Below, piece by piece: positions 34,156 to 42,029 of a stretch of 64,000 nt of DNA. The DNA lies in assembly GCF_016900095.1 (NCBI RefSeq), contig NZ_JACJJP010000008.1, positions 1 to 64,000 of the forward strand, written 5' to 3'. Below the pieces are notes generated by a model. That model saw nothing but the letters and a program-made list of their open reading frames with translations, made no database searches and had not been told where the DNA came from. A program made the position numbers and the translations under genes. Within the stretch, counting starts at the first letter, position 1; every line of letters begins with the position of its first letter. Source of the stretch: Gemmiger formicilis. GTDB taxonomy: Bacteria; Bacillota; Clostridia; Oscillospirales; Ruminococcaceae.

Positions 34156-34493
34156 GAAGAACGTTTCCTTTCCGAAGATTTGAGGGCGCGGCGGCGGGCA
34201 AAGCCGTGGGCCGCCATGGCGCACAGGCACAGGATGCCCAGCACCCCGTGCACCGCCCCGGCCAGACCGCCCTGCATCAGGGCCGGCACACCGGTGGCAA
34301 AGGCAGCCAGCAGCAGAACCAGCAGCCCTACCCCCGCACCGGTGAGCTTTTTGCGGCAGGCAATCATATGCCCCACGCACAGCACCAGAAAGATGCTGGC
34401 AGCCATCTTATGCACCACAGACCCTGTCAGCGGCTGCAGCACCGTGAGCAATCCGCTGAGAATCAGGGCTCCGTACAACAGTTTTTTTCTCAT
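34152..34493 (-). CDS. Small four-helix membrane protein (DUF4405-like)
   Basis: A 113-residue protein made of four hydrophobic helices and a basic tail. Histidines are placed within or near the helices (VVHKMAASIFLVLCVGHMI, AVHGVLGILCLCAMAAHG), which resembles b-type heme-binding DUF4405 proteins; heme binding is an inference. It is first in the operon, directly behind the palindromic operators, and overlaps the CydD-like gene by 4 bases. Confidence 0.75.
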   Translation of the reverse strand: MRKKLLYGALILSGLLTVLQPLTGSVVHKMAASIFLVLCVGHMIACRKKLTGAGVGLLVLLLAAFATGVPALMQGGLAGAVHGVLGILCLCAMAAHGFARRRALKSSERKRSS

Positions 34494-34516
34494 GACTTGT
34501 CCTTTTCCCTCGCCGT

Positions 34517-34536
34517 AAGTTTGCTATGACTAACTT
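34517..34536. promoter_or_regulatory. Second, imperfect palindromic operator
   Basis: AAGTTTGCTATGACTAACTT is an imperfect dyad (7 of 10 half-site positions pair), sharing the TAACTT/GTTAG arms of the nearby operator. It lies in the leader between the promoter and the first gene. Confidence 0.5.
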
Positions 34537-34562
34537 TTATTTCAAAGTAAAGCGCGCCCATG

Positions 34563-34578
34563 GTTAGAGCGCGCTAAC
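34563..34578. promoter_or_regulatory. Palindromic operator at the CydDC-like promoter
   Basis: GTTAGAGCGCGCTAAC is a 16-base palindrome with one mismatched pair. On the minus strand it starts six bases after the -10 box, over the expected start point. GTTAG...CTAAC arms resemble DtxR/MntR-type metalloregulator boxes (TTAGG..CCTAA family). Confidence 0.65.
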
Positions 34579-34584
34579 TTAAGT

Positions 34585-34613
34585 ATATTACCATGCCGGT
34601 CACAGTTTGTCAA
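34585..34613 (-). promoter_or_regulatory. Promoter of the CydDC-like operon
   Basis: TTGACA (34613-34608), 17-base spacer, TAATAT (34590-34585) on the minus strand. The operator 34563-34578 overlaps the start site. Confidence 0.8.
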
Positions 34614-34720
34614 TCATTCCGAAAAAAAGTTTTTTTGATGACAGAATGGTGCTTTCCCCTTGCTTTTCCCGGCCAATCCGGGCATACTGTTGATAAGAGC
34701 CAACAAGGAGGACCTTTCCC

Positions 34721-35719
34721 ATGTGTACAAGCATCACCGTATCTTCGCCCTTATGCCTGCACGGGCGCAACCTGGACCTGGAATATTCCTTTGGGGAACA
34801 GGTGGTCATCACACCGCGGGGGTACGAATTCCGGTTTCATTGCCGCCCTTCCCTGCCCAAGCATCTTGCTATGATCGGCATGGCCAATGTGGCCAACGAA
34901 TATCCATTGTATGCCGAGGCGGTGAACGAAGCGGGGTTGTATATGGCCGGGCTGAATTTTCCCGGCAACGCCTTTTACCCGCCCCGGGAGGAAGTGACCG
35001 GCGAGGCCGTGACCCCCTATGAGCTGATTCCGCTGGTGCTGGGGCAATGCGAAACCCTGGCCCAGGCCCGGGAACTGCTTGCCTCGGTGCAGCTGGTGGG
35101 CATTCCCTTTGCCCCGGGCTATCCTTTGGCACCGCTGCACTGGCATATTGCCGACGCCATCGGGGCCCTGGTGGCGGAGCCCAGGAAAGACGGGCTGCAT
35201 CTGTATGAGGACCCTGTCGGGGTGCTGACCAACAATCCGCCCTTCCCGTACCAGCTGGCAGCGCTGAACAATTTTCAACATTTGTCCCCCAAACCGGCGG
35301 AAAACCGGTTTGCCCCTGCTCTTCCCCTATCCGTCTACGGGCAGGGCATGGGCGCCATCGGGCTGCCGGGGGATTTTTCGCCCCAGTCCCGGTATGTGAA
35401 AGCCTGCTTCCTGAAGGCCAACGCAGTGTGGGGGGACACTCCCTCCGAAGCAGTAGCCCAGTTTTTCCACGTTCTGGACGGGGTGGCCATGGTGCGGGGC
35501 AGTGTGCGCACGCCGGAGGACAAGTGCGACATCACCACCTATTCCTGCTGCATGGATGCCGAAAAGGGCATTTACTACTTCAAGACCTACGACAACAACC
35601 GCATCCGGGCGGTGCACCTCCACGCCGAGGGCCTGGAATCCGGCAGCCTGTTCCGGTTTGCCCTGAAAGACCACCAGGATGTGGAACATCTGAACGGCAA
35701 GATTCCCGAAACCCGCTGA
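34721..35719 (+). CDS. bsh: Choloylglycine (bile salt) hydrolase
   Basis: A 332-residue Ntn hydrolase. It begins MCTS, so Cys2 becomes the N-terminal nucleophile after Met removal. Conserved positions follow: GRNLDLEYSFGEQ, NEAGLYMAGLNFPGNAFY (with the Asn of the BSH-type block), DPVGVLTNNPPFPYQL (Asn 175 region) and QSRYVKACF (catalytic Arg region). The NFPGNA sequence supports a bile-acid rather than a penicillin-V amidase. The enzyme hydrolyses the amide of glycine- or taurine-conjugated bile acids. No signal peptide; cytosolic. SD AAGGAGG at 9 bases. It is a single gene between its own leader and a terminator. Confidence 0.92.
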   Translation: MCTSITVSSPLCLHGRNLDLEYSFGEQVVITPRGYEFRFHCRPSLPKHLAMIGMANVANEYPLYAEAVNEAGLYMAGLNFPGNAFYPPREEVTGEAVTPYELIPLVLGQCETLAQARELLASVQLVGIPFAPGYPLAPLHWHIADAIGALVAEPRKDGLHLYEDPVGVLTNNPPFPYQLAALNNFQHLSPKPAENRFAPALPLSVYGQGMGAIGLPGDFSPQSRYVKACFLKANAVWGDTPSEAVAQFFHVLDGVAMVRGSVRTPEDKCDITTYSCCMDAEKGIYYFKTYDNNRIRAVHLHAEGLESGSLFRFALKDHQDVEHLNGKIPETR

Positions 35720-35724
35720 AACCG

Positions 35725-35766
35725 CAAGAGCCCGTTTCCGCAGCTGCGGAAACGGGCTCTTTTTCT
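35725..35766. terminator. Bidirectional terminator between bsh and uppS
   Basis: A 16-bp stem AAGAGCCCGTTTCCGC / GCGGAAACGGGCTCTT with 4-base loop and T-runs on the plus strand; A-rich start serves the minus strand. Confidence 0.9.
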
Positions 35767-36491
35767 TATTTCTTCTTGGTGTTGCCGCCCATCCGGCGAT
35801 CCCGACGGGCGTATTCGGCCAGAGCCTCGTCGAAGCAGGCTTTGTCGAAGTCCGGGAACAGCACCGGGGTAAAGTAGAATTCGGCGTAGGCGCACTGCCA
35901 CAGCAGGAAGTTGGACAGCCGCTCCTCCCCGCTGGTTCGGATCAGCAGGTCCACCGGGGGCAGGTCACGGTACAGGTGGCTTTCGATGGTGCGCTCGTCA
36001 ATGGCGGCGGGATCCAGCTTGCCCTCCTTCACCTCGCCGGCGATGGCACGCACCGCGTCGGTGATCTCGGCGTGGCTGCCGTAGTTCAGACAGAAGTTGA
36101 CGATGCCCTTCTTGTTGTCCTTGGTCAGGTTCATCATGTAGTCCATGGCGTCCAGAACCCGGGGCTGCAGGCCTTCCCGCCGGCCGCTGAACAGCACCTG
36201 GCATTCCCGCTCGTTCATCTCGTCGGCAATGGTGCGGAAGTTGTTGGCAAACAGGTCCATGAGGTAGCCCACTTCCTTGGCATCCCGGGCAAAGTTCTCG
36301 GTGGAAAAGACGTACAGGCTCAGTACATGGACGCCGCAGTCCCCCACTGCGTAGCGGGTGATCTCCTTCAGGCGCTCAAACCCGGCTTTGTGACCCAGGC
36401 TGGCGGGCATCAGCCGCTGACGGGCCCAGCGACGGTTGCCGTCCACAATGATGGCGGCATGGGTGGGAATGCGTTTTTCGTTGGCAGGCAT
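35766..36491 (-). CDS. uppS: Isoprenyl transferase (undecaprenyl diphosphate synthase)
   Basis: A 241-residue cis-prenyltransferase that makes the C55 carrier lipid for peptidoglycan and polysaccharide synthesis. Motifs: HAAIIVDGNRRWARQR with the catalytic Asp, GHKAGFERLKEI, LSLYVFSTENF, FCLNYGSHAEI and LLIRTSGEERLSNFLLWQCAYAEFYF. Length is normal for UppS. It lies 13 bases after ruvX in the same orientation, with AAGGAG ahead of ATG 36491. The capsule genes earlier in the window depend on this carrier, but the two loci are not adjacent. Confidence 0.94.
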   Translation of the reverse strand: MPANEKRIPTHAAIIVDGNRRWARQRLMPASLGHKAGFERLKEITRYAVGDCGVHVLSLYVFSTENFARDAKEVGYLMDLFANNFRTIADEMNERECQVLFSGRREGLQPRVLDAMDYMMNLTKDNKKGIVNFCLNYGSHAEITDAVRAIAGEVKEGKLDPAAIDERTIESHLYRDLPPVDLLIRTSGEERLSNFLLWQCAYAEFYFTPVLFPDFDKACFDEALAEYARRDRRMGGNTKKK

Positions 36492-36504
36492 GGTTGTCTC
36501 CTTT

Positions 36505-36972
36505 TCACTCTTGGGCCGACTGGGGCGGCACGGTCTCGGGGGCGGTTTCGCCGGGATGCTGGCGCCGCCAGTTCAAAAAGCTTTCCAGAATGACGGCAGC
36601 GGAAACCGAGTCCAGCCGCTCCTTGCGCTTGGCGCCGAAGGTATCGTTGCCGGCCAGGATGGCAGCCGCCGACACGGTGGTGCGCCGCTCATCCCACAGC
36701 ACCACCGGCATACCGCAGGCGTCGGCCAGACGCTGGGCAAAGCGGCGGCTCTTGGCGGCGCGGGAACCCTCGGTGCCGTCCATATTTTTGGGCAGGCCCA
36801 GCACCACGCCTTCCGCCTTTTCCCGGAAAGCCACCGCCGCCACCGCCTGGGCGGCGCGATTCATGCTCTTTTCCTCGATCTGCGGCGTGATCGGTGCGCA
36901 GACCAGTTCGGTGGGGTCACACCCGGCCAGGCCGGTGCGGGAATCCCCGTAATCCACTGCAATCCATTTCAT
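36505..36972 (-). CDS. ruvX: Putative Holliday junction resolvase RuvX (YqgF family)
   Basis: A 155-residue RNase H-fold nuclease. N-terminal metal site IAVDYGDSRTGLAGCD, then VVLGLPKNMDGTEG, VVLWDERRTTVSA and DSVSAAVILESFL. It acts in pre-16S rRNA 5' end maturation or in junction processing. ATG 36972 has GGAGGG at 9 bases; TTG at 36978 is inside that spacing. Followed by uppS. Confidence 0.92.
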   Translation of the reverse strand: MKWIAVDYGDSRTGLAGCDPTELVCAPITPQIEEKSMNRAAQAVAAVAFREKAEGVVLGLPKNMDGTEGSRAAKSRRFAQRLADACGMPVVLWDERRTTVSAAAILAGNDTFGAKRKERLDSVSAAVILESFLNWRRQHPGETAPETVPPQSAQE

Positions 36973-37065
36973 TGGCAAAGCCCTCCAAACCGATGCAAAA
37001 TGTACGGCGCAGGGCCGCTTGTTCTTTCATTATACCATTGGGGCCCGTTGCACACAAGGCAATGC

Positions 37066-37605
37066 TCACAGGTGCATGCGCTTGTCCAGCCGCTGGGCCA
37101 ACAGGGCGGCCAGCAGAATCTTGAGCGCATCTCCCGGCAGGTAGGGCAGCACGCACCAGACTAGGCTCTGCCACACACCGGTTCCCGTGATGACCATGAA
37201 CCAGACGGTGCCCAGGGCATAGCAGCCCACGCAGCCCACCGCCATGGCGGCACACATGCGCCAGAATCCACGGCCCCACACCTGCACCAGCGCGCCGGTG
37301 AGCAGCGCTGCCAGCATGAAGCCGATGGCATAGCCGCCGGTCTTGCCGAAGAGCACCGCCGGACCGCCGGAAAGCCCGGCCATGACCGGAACCCCCACCG
37401 CAGCCAGCAGCAGATACACCAGCTGGCTACCCGCGCCCCACACGGCACCCAGCAGCAGCCCCGACATGTACGAGGCAAACAGCGCCAGATTGATGGGCAC
37501 GCCCCAGGGCATGGGAACCTGGATCTGACTGCAGACGGCGGTAAGGGCGGTGAACAGGGCGCACAGGATCATCTTGCGCAGGCGCAGATGGGTGGTGGTA
37601 TGCAT
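37066..37605 (-). CDS. bioY: Biotin transporter S component BioY
   Basis: A 179-residue ECF-type substrate-binding membrane protein. The BioY blocks are ALTAVCSQIQVPMPWGVPINLALFASYMSG, GVPVMAGLSGGPAVLFGKTGGYAIGFMLAA and the C-terminal CVLPYLPGDALKILLAALLAQRL. It captures biotin and uses a shared energising module. It is a stand-alone gene and no BirA box was recognised in the leader. Confidence 0.94.
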   Translation of the reverse strand: MHTTTHLRLRKMILCALFTALTAVCSQIQVPMPWGVPINLALFASYMSGLLLGAVWGAGSQLVYLLLAAVGVPVMAGLSGGPAVLFGKTGGYAIGFMLAALLTGALVQVWGRGFWRMCAAMAVGCVGCYALGTVWFMVITGTGVWQSLVWCVLPYLPGDALKILLAALLAQRLDKRMHL

Positions 37606-37705
37606 GGAGGCATTCCTTCTTTCCTTGTTGTTTTAAGGCCGCGGGGGCGGACATCACTTGTTTTCAGTATATCGCAGGGGGCACCGCCGCGTCAACCGCA
37701 GACAA

Positions 37706-37736
37706 AGGAAGAAGCCCCGGCAGAGCCGGGGCTTCC
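37706..37736 (-). terminator. Terminator of the KDG kinase/KDPG aldolase operon
   Basis: GAAGCCCCGGC/GCCGGGGCTTC, 11 bp with 3-base loop; minus-strand tail TTCCTTTG. Confidence 0.75.
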
Positions 37737-37769
37737 ATTGGGAAGGTAAACCGTATAGGGGGAAATCGA

Positions 37770-38795
37770 TTAGCGCTGGATACGGCCGGAACCGTCGCCG
37801 CCAGCCAGCTTCTCCACCTCGGAAACGGTGACCATGTTGTAGTCGCCTTCGATGGAGTGCTTCAGAGCGGAAGCAGCCACAGCGAACTCCACGGCATCCT
37901 GGGTGCTCTTGCCGGACAGCAGAGCATAGATCAGGCCGCCGCCGAAGCTGTCACCGCCGCCGACGCGGTCGATGATGTGCAGGTCGTACTTCTTGCTGAA
38001 GCAGTATTCGTTGGAAGCAACGTCGTAGAGCATGGCGCTCCAGCCGTTGTCGAAAGCGGAATGGCTCTCACGCAGGGTGATGGCAACCTTCTCGAAGCCG
38101 AACTTGTCGGCCAGCTGCTTGGCCACGCTCTTGTAGCCTTCGCGGTTGATCTCGCCGGCGTAGATGTCGGTGGCTTCGGCCTCGATGCCGAACACGTCCT
38201 TGGCATCCTCCTCGTTGGAGATGCAGACGTCCACATACTGGCACAGGTCGGTCATGGCAGCGCGGGCTTCCTCACGGGTCCACAGCTTGCCGCGGTAGTT
38301 CAGGTCGCAGCTGATCTTGACGCCATGAGCCTTGGCAGCCTTACAGGCTTCGCGGCAGATGTCGACGACATTGGGGCCCAGGGCCGGGGTGATGCCGGTG
38401 AAGTGGAACCAATCCACGCCTTCGAAGATGGAATCCCAGTCGAAATCGGCAGTGGTGGCTTCCTGGATGGCGGAATGAGCACGGTCATAGATGCAGACAG
38501 AGCCGCGCTGAGAAGCGCCCTTCTCGTTGTAGTAGATGCCCACACGGTCGCCGCCACGGACAATCTTGGTGGTGTCCACGCCGTAGCGGCGCAGGCTGTT
38601 CACAGCGGCCTGGCCAATGGCATGGGCAGGCAGCTTGGTGACGTAGATGGCATGGGCGCCATAGTTGGCCAGAGAAACGGCCACGTTGGCTTCGCCGCCG
38701 CCGAAGGTGAATTCCAGGTGATCAGCCTGCACAAAACGCTCGTAGTTGTACGGCTGCAGACGGACCATCAGTTCGCCAAAAGTAACAACATTCAT
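37770..38795 (-). CDS. kdgK: 2-keto-3-deoxygluconate kinase (PfkB family)
   Basis: A 341-residue ribokinase-type enzyme that phosphorylates 2-keto-3-deoxygluconate. It starts VVTFGELMVRLQP, has FGGGEANVAVSLANYG in the sugar-binding face and the ATP/catalytic DTGAGD-type block as DRVGGGDSFGGGLIYALL, with the catalytic Asp. It lies 58 bases downstream of the KDPG aldolase gene, so the pair carries out the last two steps of hexuronate breakdown to pyruvate and glyceraldehyde-3-phosphate. Confidence 0.9.
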   Translation of the reverse strand: MNVVTFGELMVRLQPYNYERFVQADHLEFTFGGGEANVAVSLANYGAHAIYVTKLPAHAIGQAAVNSLRRYGVDTTKIVRGGDRVGIYYNEKGASQRGSVCIYDRAHSAIQEATTADFDWDSIFEGVDWFHFTGITPALGPNVVDICREACKAAKAHGVKISCDLNYRGKLWTREEARAAMTDLCQYVDVCISNEEDAKDVFGIEAEATDIYAGEINREGYKSVAKQLADKFGFEKVAITLRESHSAFDNGWSAMLYDVASNEYCFSKKYDLHIIDRVGGGDSFGGGLIYALLSGKSTQDAVEFAVAASALKHSIEGDYNMVTVSEVEKLAGGDGSGRIQR

Positions 38796-38853
38796 GGGAA
38801 ACTTCTCCTTTTATACTTGAACTTTTCAGTTTGGGTACCGTAGGGGGGTTCGA

Positions 38854-39816
38854 TTATTTCTGGACCAGGTGAATGGCAAAGCCGGCGATCTCGTCCGCCA
38901 TGTAGATGGCAGTGGTCTTGCCGTTCTTGACGTTCTTGGAGTCCATATCAAACTTGACGCCGCGCAGGCCCAGGTGGTAGATGGCACGATCCACATTGTT
39001 GGTCTTGATGGCAATGTGGCCATGGGTGCCGCGGCCCGGCTTCTTCATGACTTCGATGGCCTTGTTGCCCACGAAGATGCTGGAGTTGCCCGGCTTAACA
39101 ACCATGCTCAGCATGGTGCCCAGAGCCTCAGCGGTCTTGGCGGCTTCGGCGTCGTCGGCGCAGTTGATGCCGATGTGGCCCAGTTCCAGGCCCAGCATGA
39201 CATCGACGGCTTCCTTGCACATGGCGGTGATTTCGTCCCAGGCGCCGGCCTTGATCTTGTCGCTCTTGCACATCCAGGTGCCGCCCACAGCGAAGATCTG
39301 GTCGTTGGCCAGGTACTCGTTGACGTTCTTGGCGTTGATGCCGCCGGTGCACATCCACTTGGCAGTCTTCAGGGCGCCGCCGATGTTCTTCAGCATGTTG
39401 ACGCCGCCGTTGGCTTCGGCCGGGAAGAACTTGATGGCTTCGCAGCCCAGGTTCATGGCCTGCTGCATCTCACCGGGGGTGGAGGTACCGGGCATCATCA
39501 GGCCGCCCTTTTCCATGACGTGCTTGGTGACGTTGGGATCAAAGCCGGGGGCAACGATGAAGGAGGCGCCCGCAGCCATGGCGCGGTCAGCCTGATCTTC
39601 GGTCAGGACAGTGCCGGCGCCCAGCAGCATTTCAGGCACTTCGTCATGGATCTTCTTGATGCACTCTTCGGCGCAGGCGGTACGGAAGGTGACTTCCGCG
39701 GCGGGCAGGCCGCCGGCCACCAGGGCCTTGCACAGAGGCACGGCCTCGTCCACACTGTTGAAAGCAATAACAGGGATAATACCGATTTCGTAAACGCGCT
39801 GTACTACCGGATTCAT
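38854..39816 (-). CDS. kdgA: KDPG aldolase fused to a VOC (glyoxalase-like) domain
   Basis: A 320-residue protein. Residues 1 to about 212 form a KDPG/KHG aldolase: IIPVIAFNSVDEAVPLCKALVAGG, AAEVTFRT with the active-site Glu, LLGAGTVLTEDQA, and CEAIKFFPAEANG with the Schiff-base Lys. From about 215 (GLELGHIGINCADDAEAAKTAEAL) to the end is a VOC-superfamily domain (betabetaalpha fold; HIGIN, GHIAIKTNNVDRAIYHL, FAIHLVQK). Ordinary Eda is about 210 residues. ATG 39816 is preceded by AAGGAG; in-frame residues upstream are leader. The VOC role is unknown (metal-dependent partner activity or binding domain). Confidence 0.88.
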   Translation of the reverse strand: MNPVVQRVYEIGIIPVIAFNSVDEAVPLCKALVAGGLPAAEVTFRTACAEECIKKIHDEVPEMLLGAGTVLTEDQADRAMAAGASFIVAPGFDPNVTKHVMEKGGLMMPGTSTPGEMQQAMNLGCEAIKFFPAEANGGVNMLKNIGGALKTAKWMCTGGINAKNVNEYLANDQIFAVGGTWMCKSDKIKAGAWDEITAMCKEAVDVMLGLELGHIGINCADDAEAAKTAEALGTMLSMVVKPGNSSIFVGNKAIEVMKKPGRGTHGHIAIKTNNVDRAIYHLGLRGVKFDMDSKNVKNGKTTAIYMADEIAGFAIHLVQK

Positions 39817-39880
39817 AGCACATTTCTCCTTCGCATGAAATTTCCTGAGGTTTTTACCGTACCAAATTTGCGTTCGTGTG

Positions 39881-39897
39881 GTTCCATATATCGGAAC
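39881..39897. promoter_or_regulatory. KdgR-like operator 1
   Basis: GTTCCATATATCGGAAC, GTTCC-N7-GGAAC, at about +18 to +34 of the kdgA transcript. A reversed dyad GGAACGTCGTTCC (39893-39905) overlaps it. Confidence 0.65.
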
Positions 39898-39921
39898 GTC
39901 GTTCCGCAATTTGCTGATTTT

Positions 39922-39950
39922 ATTATACAAACTCCCTTTCCCCGCGTCAA
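39922..39950 (-). promoter_or_regulatory. Promoter of the kdgA-kdgK operon
   Basis: Minus strand TTGACG (39950-39945), 17-base spacer, perfect TATAAT (39927-39922). Confidence 0.85.
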
Positions 39951-40023
39951 TCGGGCAAAATTGCCAGTCGTTCGCCGTTGGATTTTGTGGTTTTTGCACG
40001 CGTTCCATCATTCGGCATGCCTC

Positions 40024-40052
40024 TTGCGAAATCGGCTCTTTCCTGCTATACT
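40024..40052 (+). promoter_or_regulatory. Promoter of the iclR gene
   Basis: TTGCGA (40024-40029), 17-base spacer, TATACT (40047-40052), on the strand away from kdgA. Confidence 0.7.
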
Positions 40053-40054
40053 TA

Positions 40055-40071
40055 GTTCCGTATTGTGGAAC
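40055..40071. promoter_or_regulatory. KdgR-like operator 2
   Basis: GTTCCGTATTGTGGAAC has the same GTTCC-N7-GGAAC arms as operator 1 and covers the predicted iclR start site. Confidence 0.65.
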
Positions 40072-40154
40072 CAGAGGAGATTTTCTCCGTCTTCCGGAAC
40101 GGCAACTTTAAAATTATGAACATTTTGTAAATTTCCATACAGGAGGCCCCTTGG

Positions 40155-40946
40155 ATGGCACAAACACCCGAAAAAGAAGCTGACCGCGGCGGCGTGCAGA
40201 GCGTTTCGCGCATTTTTGAACTGATTGAGGTACTGGCGGCCCACCCCGCCGGCGCCGGGCTGCAGAACCTGGCCAACGAAGCCCATCTGGCCAAAAGCAC
40301 CGCCCACCGGCTGTTGGGCAGTCTGGTCAGCCTGGGCTATGCGGTGCAGGACGCCCAGACCGGCAAATACCGCCTGACCTTGAAAATGTTTGAGATTTCC
40401 TCCGGCATTGTCAACAGTATGGACATTATGAGCGTGGCCAAACTGCATCTGGAACGTCTTTCCCAGCGCACGGCCGAAGCCGTCCACCTGGTCATCCGCG
40501 ACGGGGCGGATGTGGTCTACATTTATAAAACCGAAAGCGGCCCCATGCGGATGTCCAGCCGGGTGGGCCTGCGCAGCCCGCTGTACTGCACCGGGGTGGG
40601 CAAGGCCATTCTGGCCACCCTGCCCGACGCGGAGGTGGAACAGATCTGGCACCACAGCCGGCTGCAGAAGCTGACCGGCCGCACCGTCACCGATCTGGAC
40701 CAGCTGCGCTCCCAGCTGCAGACGGTGCGCAACTGCGGGTACGCCATCGACGACGAGGAGAACGAGCTGGGCATCCGGTGTGTGGCCCTGGCCATTCCGG
40801 GGCCGGGAGGCCGGGCGGACAGTGCTTTCTCCATCAGCGGTCTGGCGCCTTACATGACGGCAGAGCGCATCCGCCGCATCAGCACCCTGGCCCTGGAGAC
40901 CCGGGCCGACATTCTGCATGACCTAGGTCTTGTGAGCCAAACCTGA
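40155..40946 (+). CDS. IclR-family regulator, probable KdgR
   Basis: A 263-residue IclR protein: N-terminal winged helix-turn-helix (VQSVSRIFELIEVLAAHPAGAGLQNLANEAHLAKSTAHRLLGSLVSLGYA) and a C-terminal effector domain (LRSPLYCTGVGKAILATLPDAEV, YAIDDEENELGIRCVALAIPGP). It is divergent from kdgA-kdgK with two matching operators between them, one on each promoter, so it most likely controls that operon and itself in response to 2-keto-3-deoxygluconate. A hairpin at 40987-41010 follows the gene. Confidence 0.9.
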   Translation: MAQTPEKEADRGGVQSVSRIFELIEVLAAHPAGAGLQNLANEAHLAKSTAHRLLGSLVSLGYAVQDAQTGKYRLTLKMFEISSGIVNSMDIMSVAKLHLERLSQRTAEAVHLVIRDGADVVYIYKTESGPMRMSSRVGLRSPLYCTGVGKAILATLPDAEVEQIWHHSRLQKLTGRTVTDLDQLRSQLQTVRNCGYAIDDEENELGIRCVALAIPGPGGRADSAFSISGLAPYMTAERIRRISTLALETRADILHDLGLVSQT

Positions 40947-41061
40947 CAGGTGGACAAACCCTGGGCCGCCTTGTATAATGAAGCCGGCATGCCCGAAAAA
41001 AACGGGCCATGTTTACCTTTATTTCATATTATGTATTTATAATAGTAGGGAAGGACCTGCC

Positions 41062-41997
41062 ATGAATCTGATCTTCAGCGCCTTTGCCGCCATGGACGGT
41101 TTCCGGGAAAACGCCGATGCCAACCGCGGCCGGGAGGTATACTACCGCTGCATTGTGGTGACACTGGTCAGCGCCAAGCAGCAGAATCCCGATTGCGAGG
41201 TGGCGCTGGTCACCAATGACCCGCTGCCTGCCCCCTTCGACAAGCAGCTGGCCCGGGCCGGTGTCAGCATCCACATCTGCCCCTTCGACCGGTTCCGCTT
41301 TGCCGCCGATCTGCCCTGGTCGCTGGCCTTCTACAAGCTGTGCGCCATGGACTGGGTGCTGAAGAACCTGACCTTCGATCACTGTGTCCTGCTGGACACC
41401 GACACCTACACCCAGTATCCCTTCACCGATCTGTGGCGGGAAGCCAACGAGGCCGTGCTGCTGTACCAGGTTCCCCATCCGGCCAGCCAGCCCATGGCGG
41501 CGGCCATCAGCGGCTGCTGCGACGCGCTGGACCCCGACGGAGCGCCCCATGTGCTGACCCATTTCGGCGGTGAGCTGATTGCCGGCAGCGCCCCACGGCT
41601 GCGGAACTTTATGGAACTGTGCCGCACCGTCTATGAGGAGATGCAGGCCCGCAGCGTACTGCCCCAGGACGGGGACGAGGTGATTCTCTGCATTGCGGCC
41701 TGGCGGGCCCTGCGCAGCGGCCATCCGGTGCGGGCCGCCAACGCCTATATCTGGCGGTACTGGCTGGGCGCGCGGCACTATTTTGTTTCCACCAACTACT
41801 GTCTGGTGCCTATCTGTGTGCTGCACCTGCCGGGCAGCGGCAAGGACCGGCAGCTGAAACTGCTGTACCGGCACTATACCAAGCGCGGGTGCTTTCCCGA
41901 CCGCAAGGCGGTGTGGCGGCTGTGCGGACTGCCGACGGCCCATCCCCCGCTGTTCCGTACCCTGTGGGTACGGCTGCAGGCGGCATTGCCGGACTGA
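41062..41997 (+). CDS. Glycosyltransferase-like protein (GT8-type, DxD)
   Basis: A 311-residue protein with a nucleotide-sugar transferase look: an N-terminal Rossmann-like half, a metal-binding DxD motif in HCVLLDTDTY (about residue 114), and HFGGELIAGSAPRLRNFMELC, reminiscent of GT8/glycogenin-like enzymes. No membrane segment. ATG 41062 follows GGAAGGA. It is first of four plus-strand genes (32-base gap to the esterase gene). Donor and acceptor are unknown. Confidence 0.65.
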   Translation: MNLIFSAFAAMDGFRENADANRGREVYYRCIVVTLVSAKQQNPDCEVALVTNDPLPAPFDKQLARAGVSIHICPFDRFRFAADLPWSLAFYKLCAMDWVLKNLTFDHCVLLDTDTYTQYPFTDLWREANEAVLLYQVPHPASQPMAAAISGCCDALDPDGAPHVLTHFGGELIAGSAPRLRNFMELCRTVYEEMQARSVLPQDGDEVILCIAAWRALRSGHPVRAANAYIWRYWLGARHYFVSTNYCLVPICVLHLPGSGKDRQLKLLYRHYTKRGCFPDRKAVWRLCGLPTAHPPLFRTLWVRLQAALPD

Positions 41998-42029
41998 TTT
42001 TTCTTGAATACCGAAAGGACCTTTTTTCT

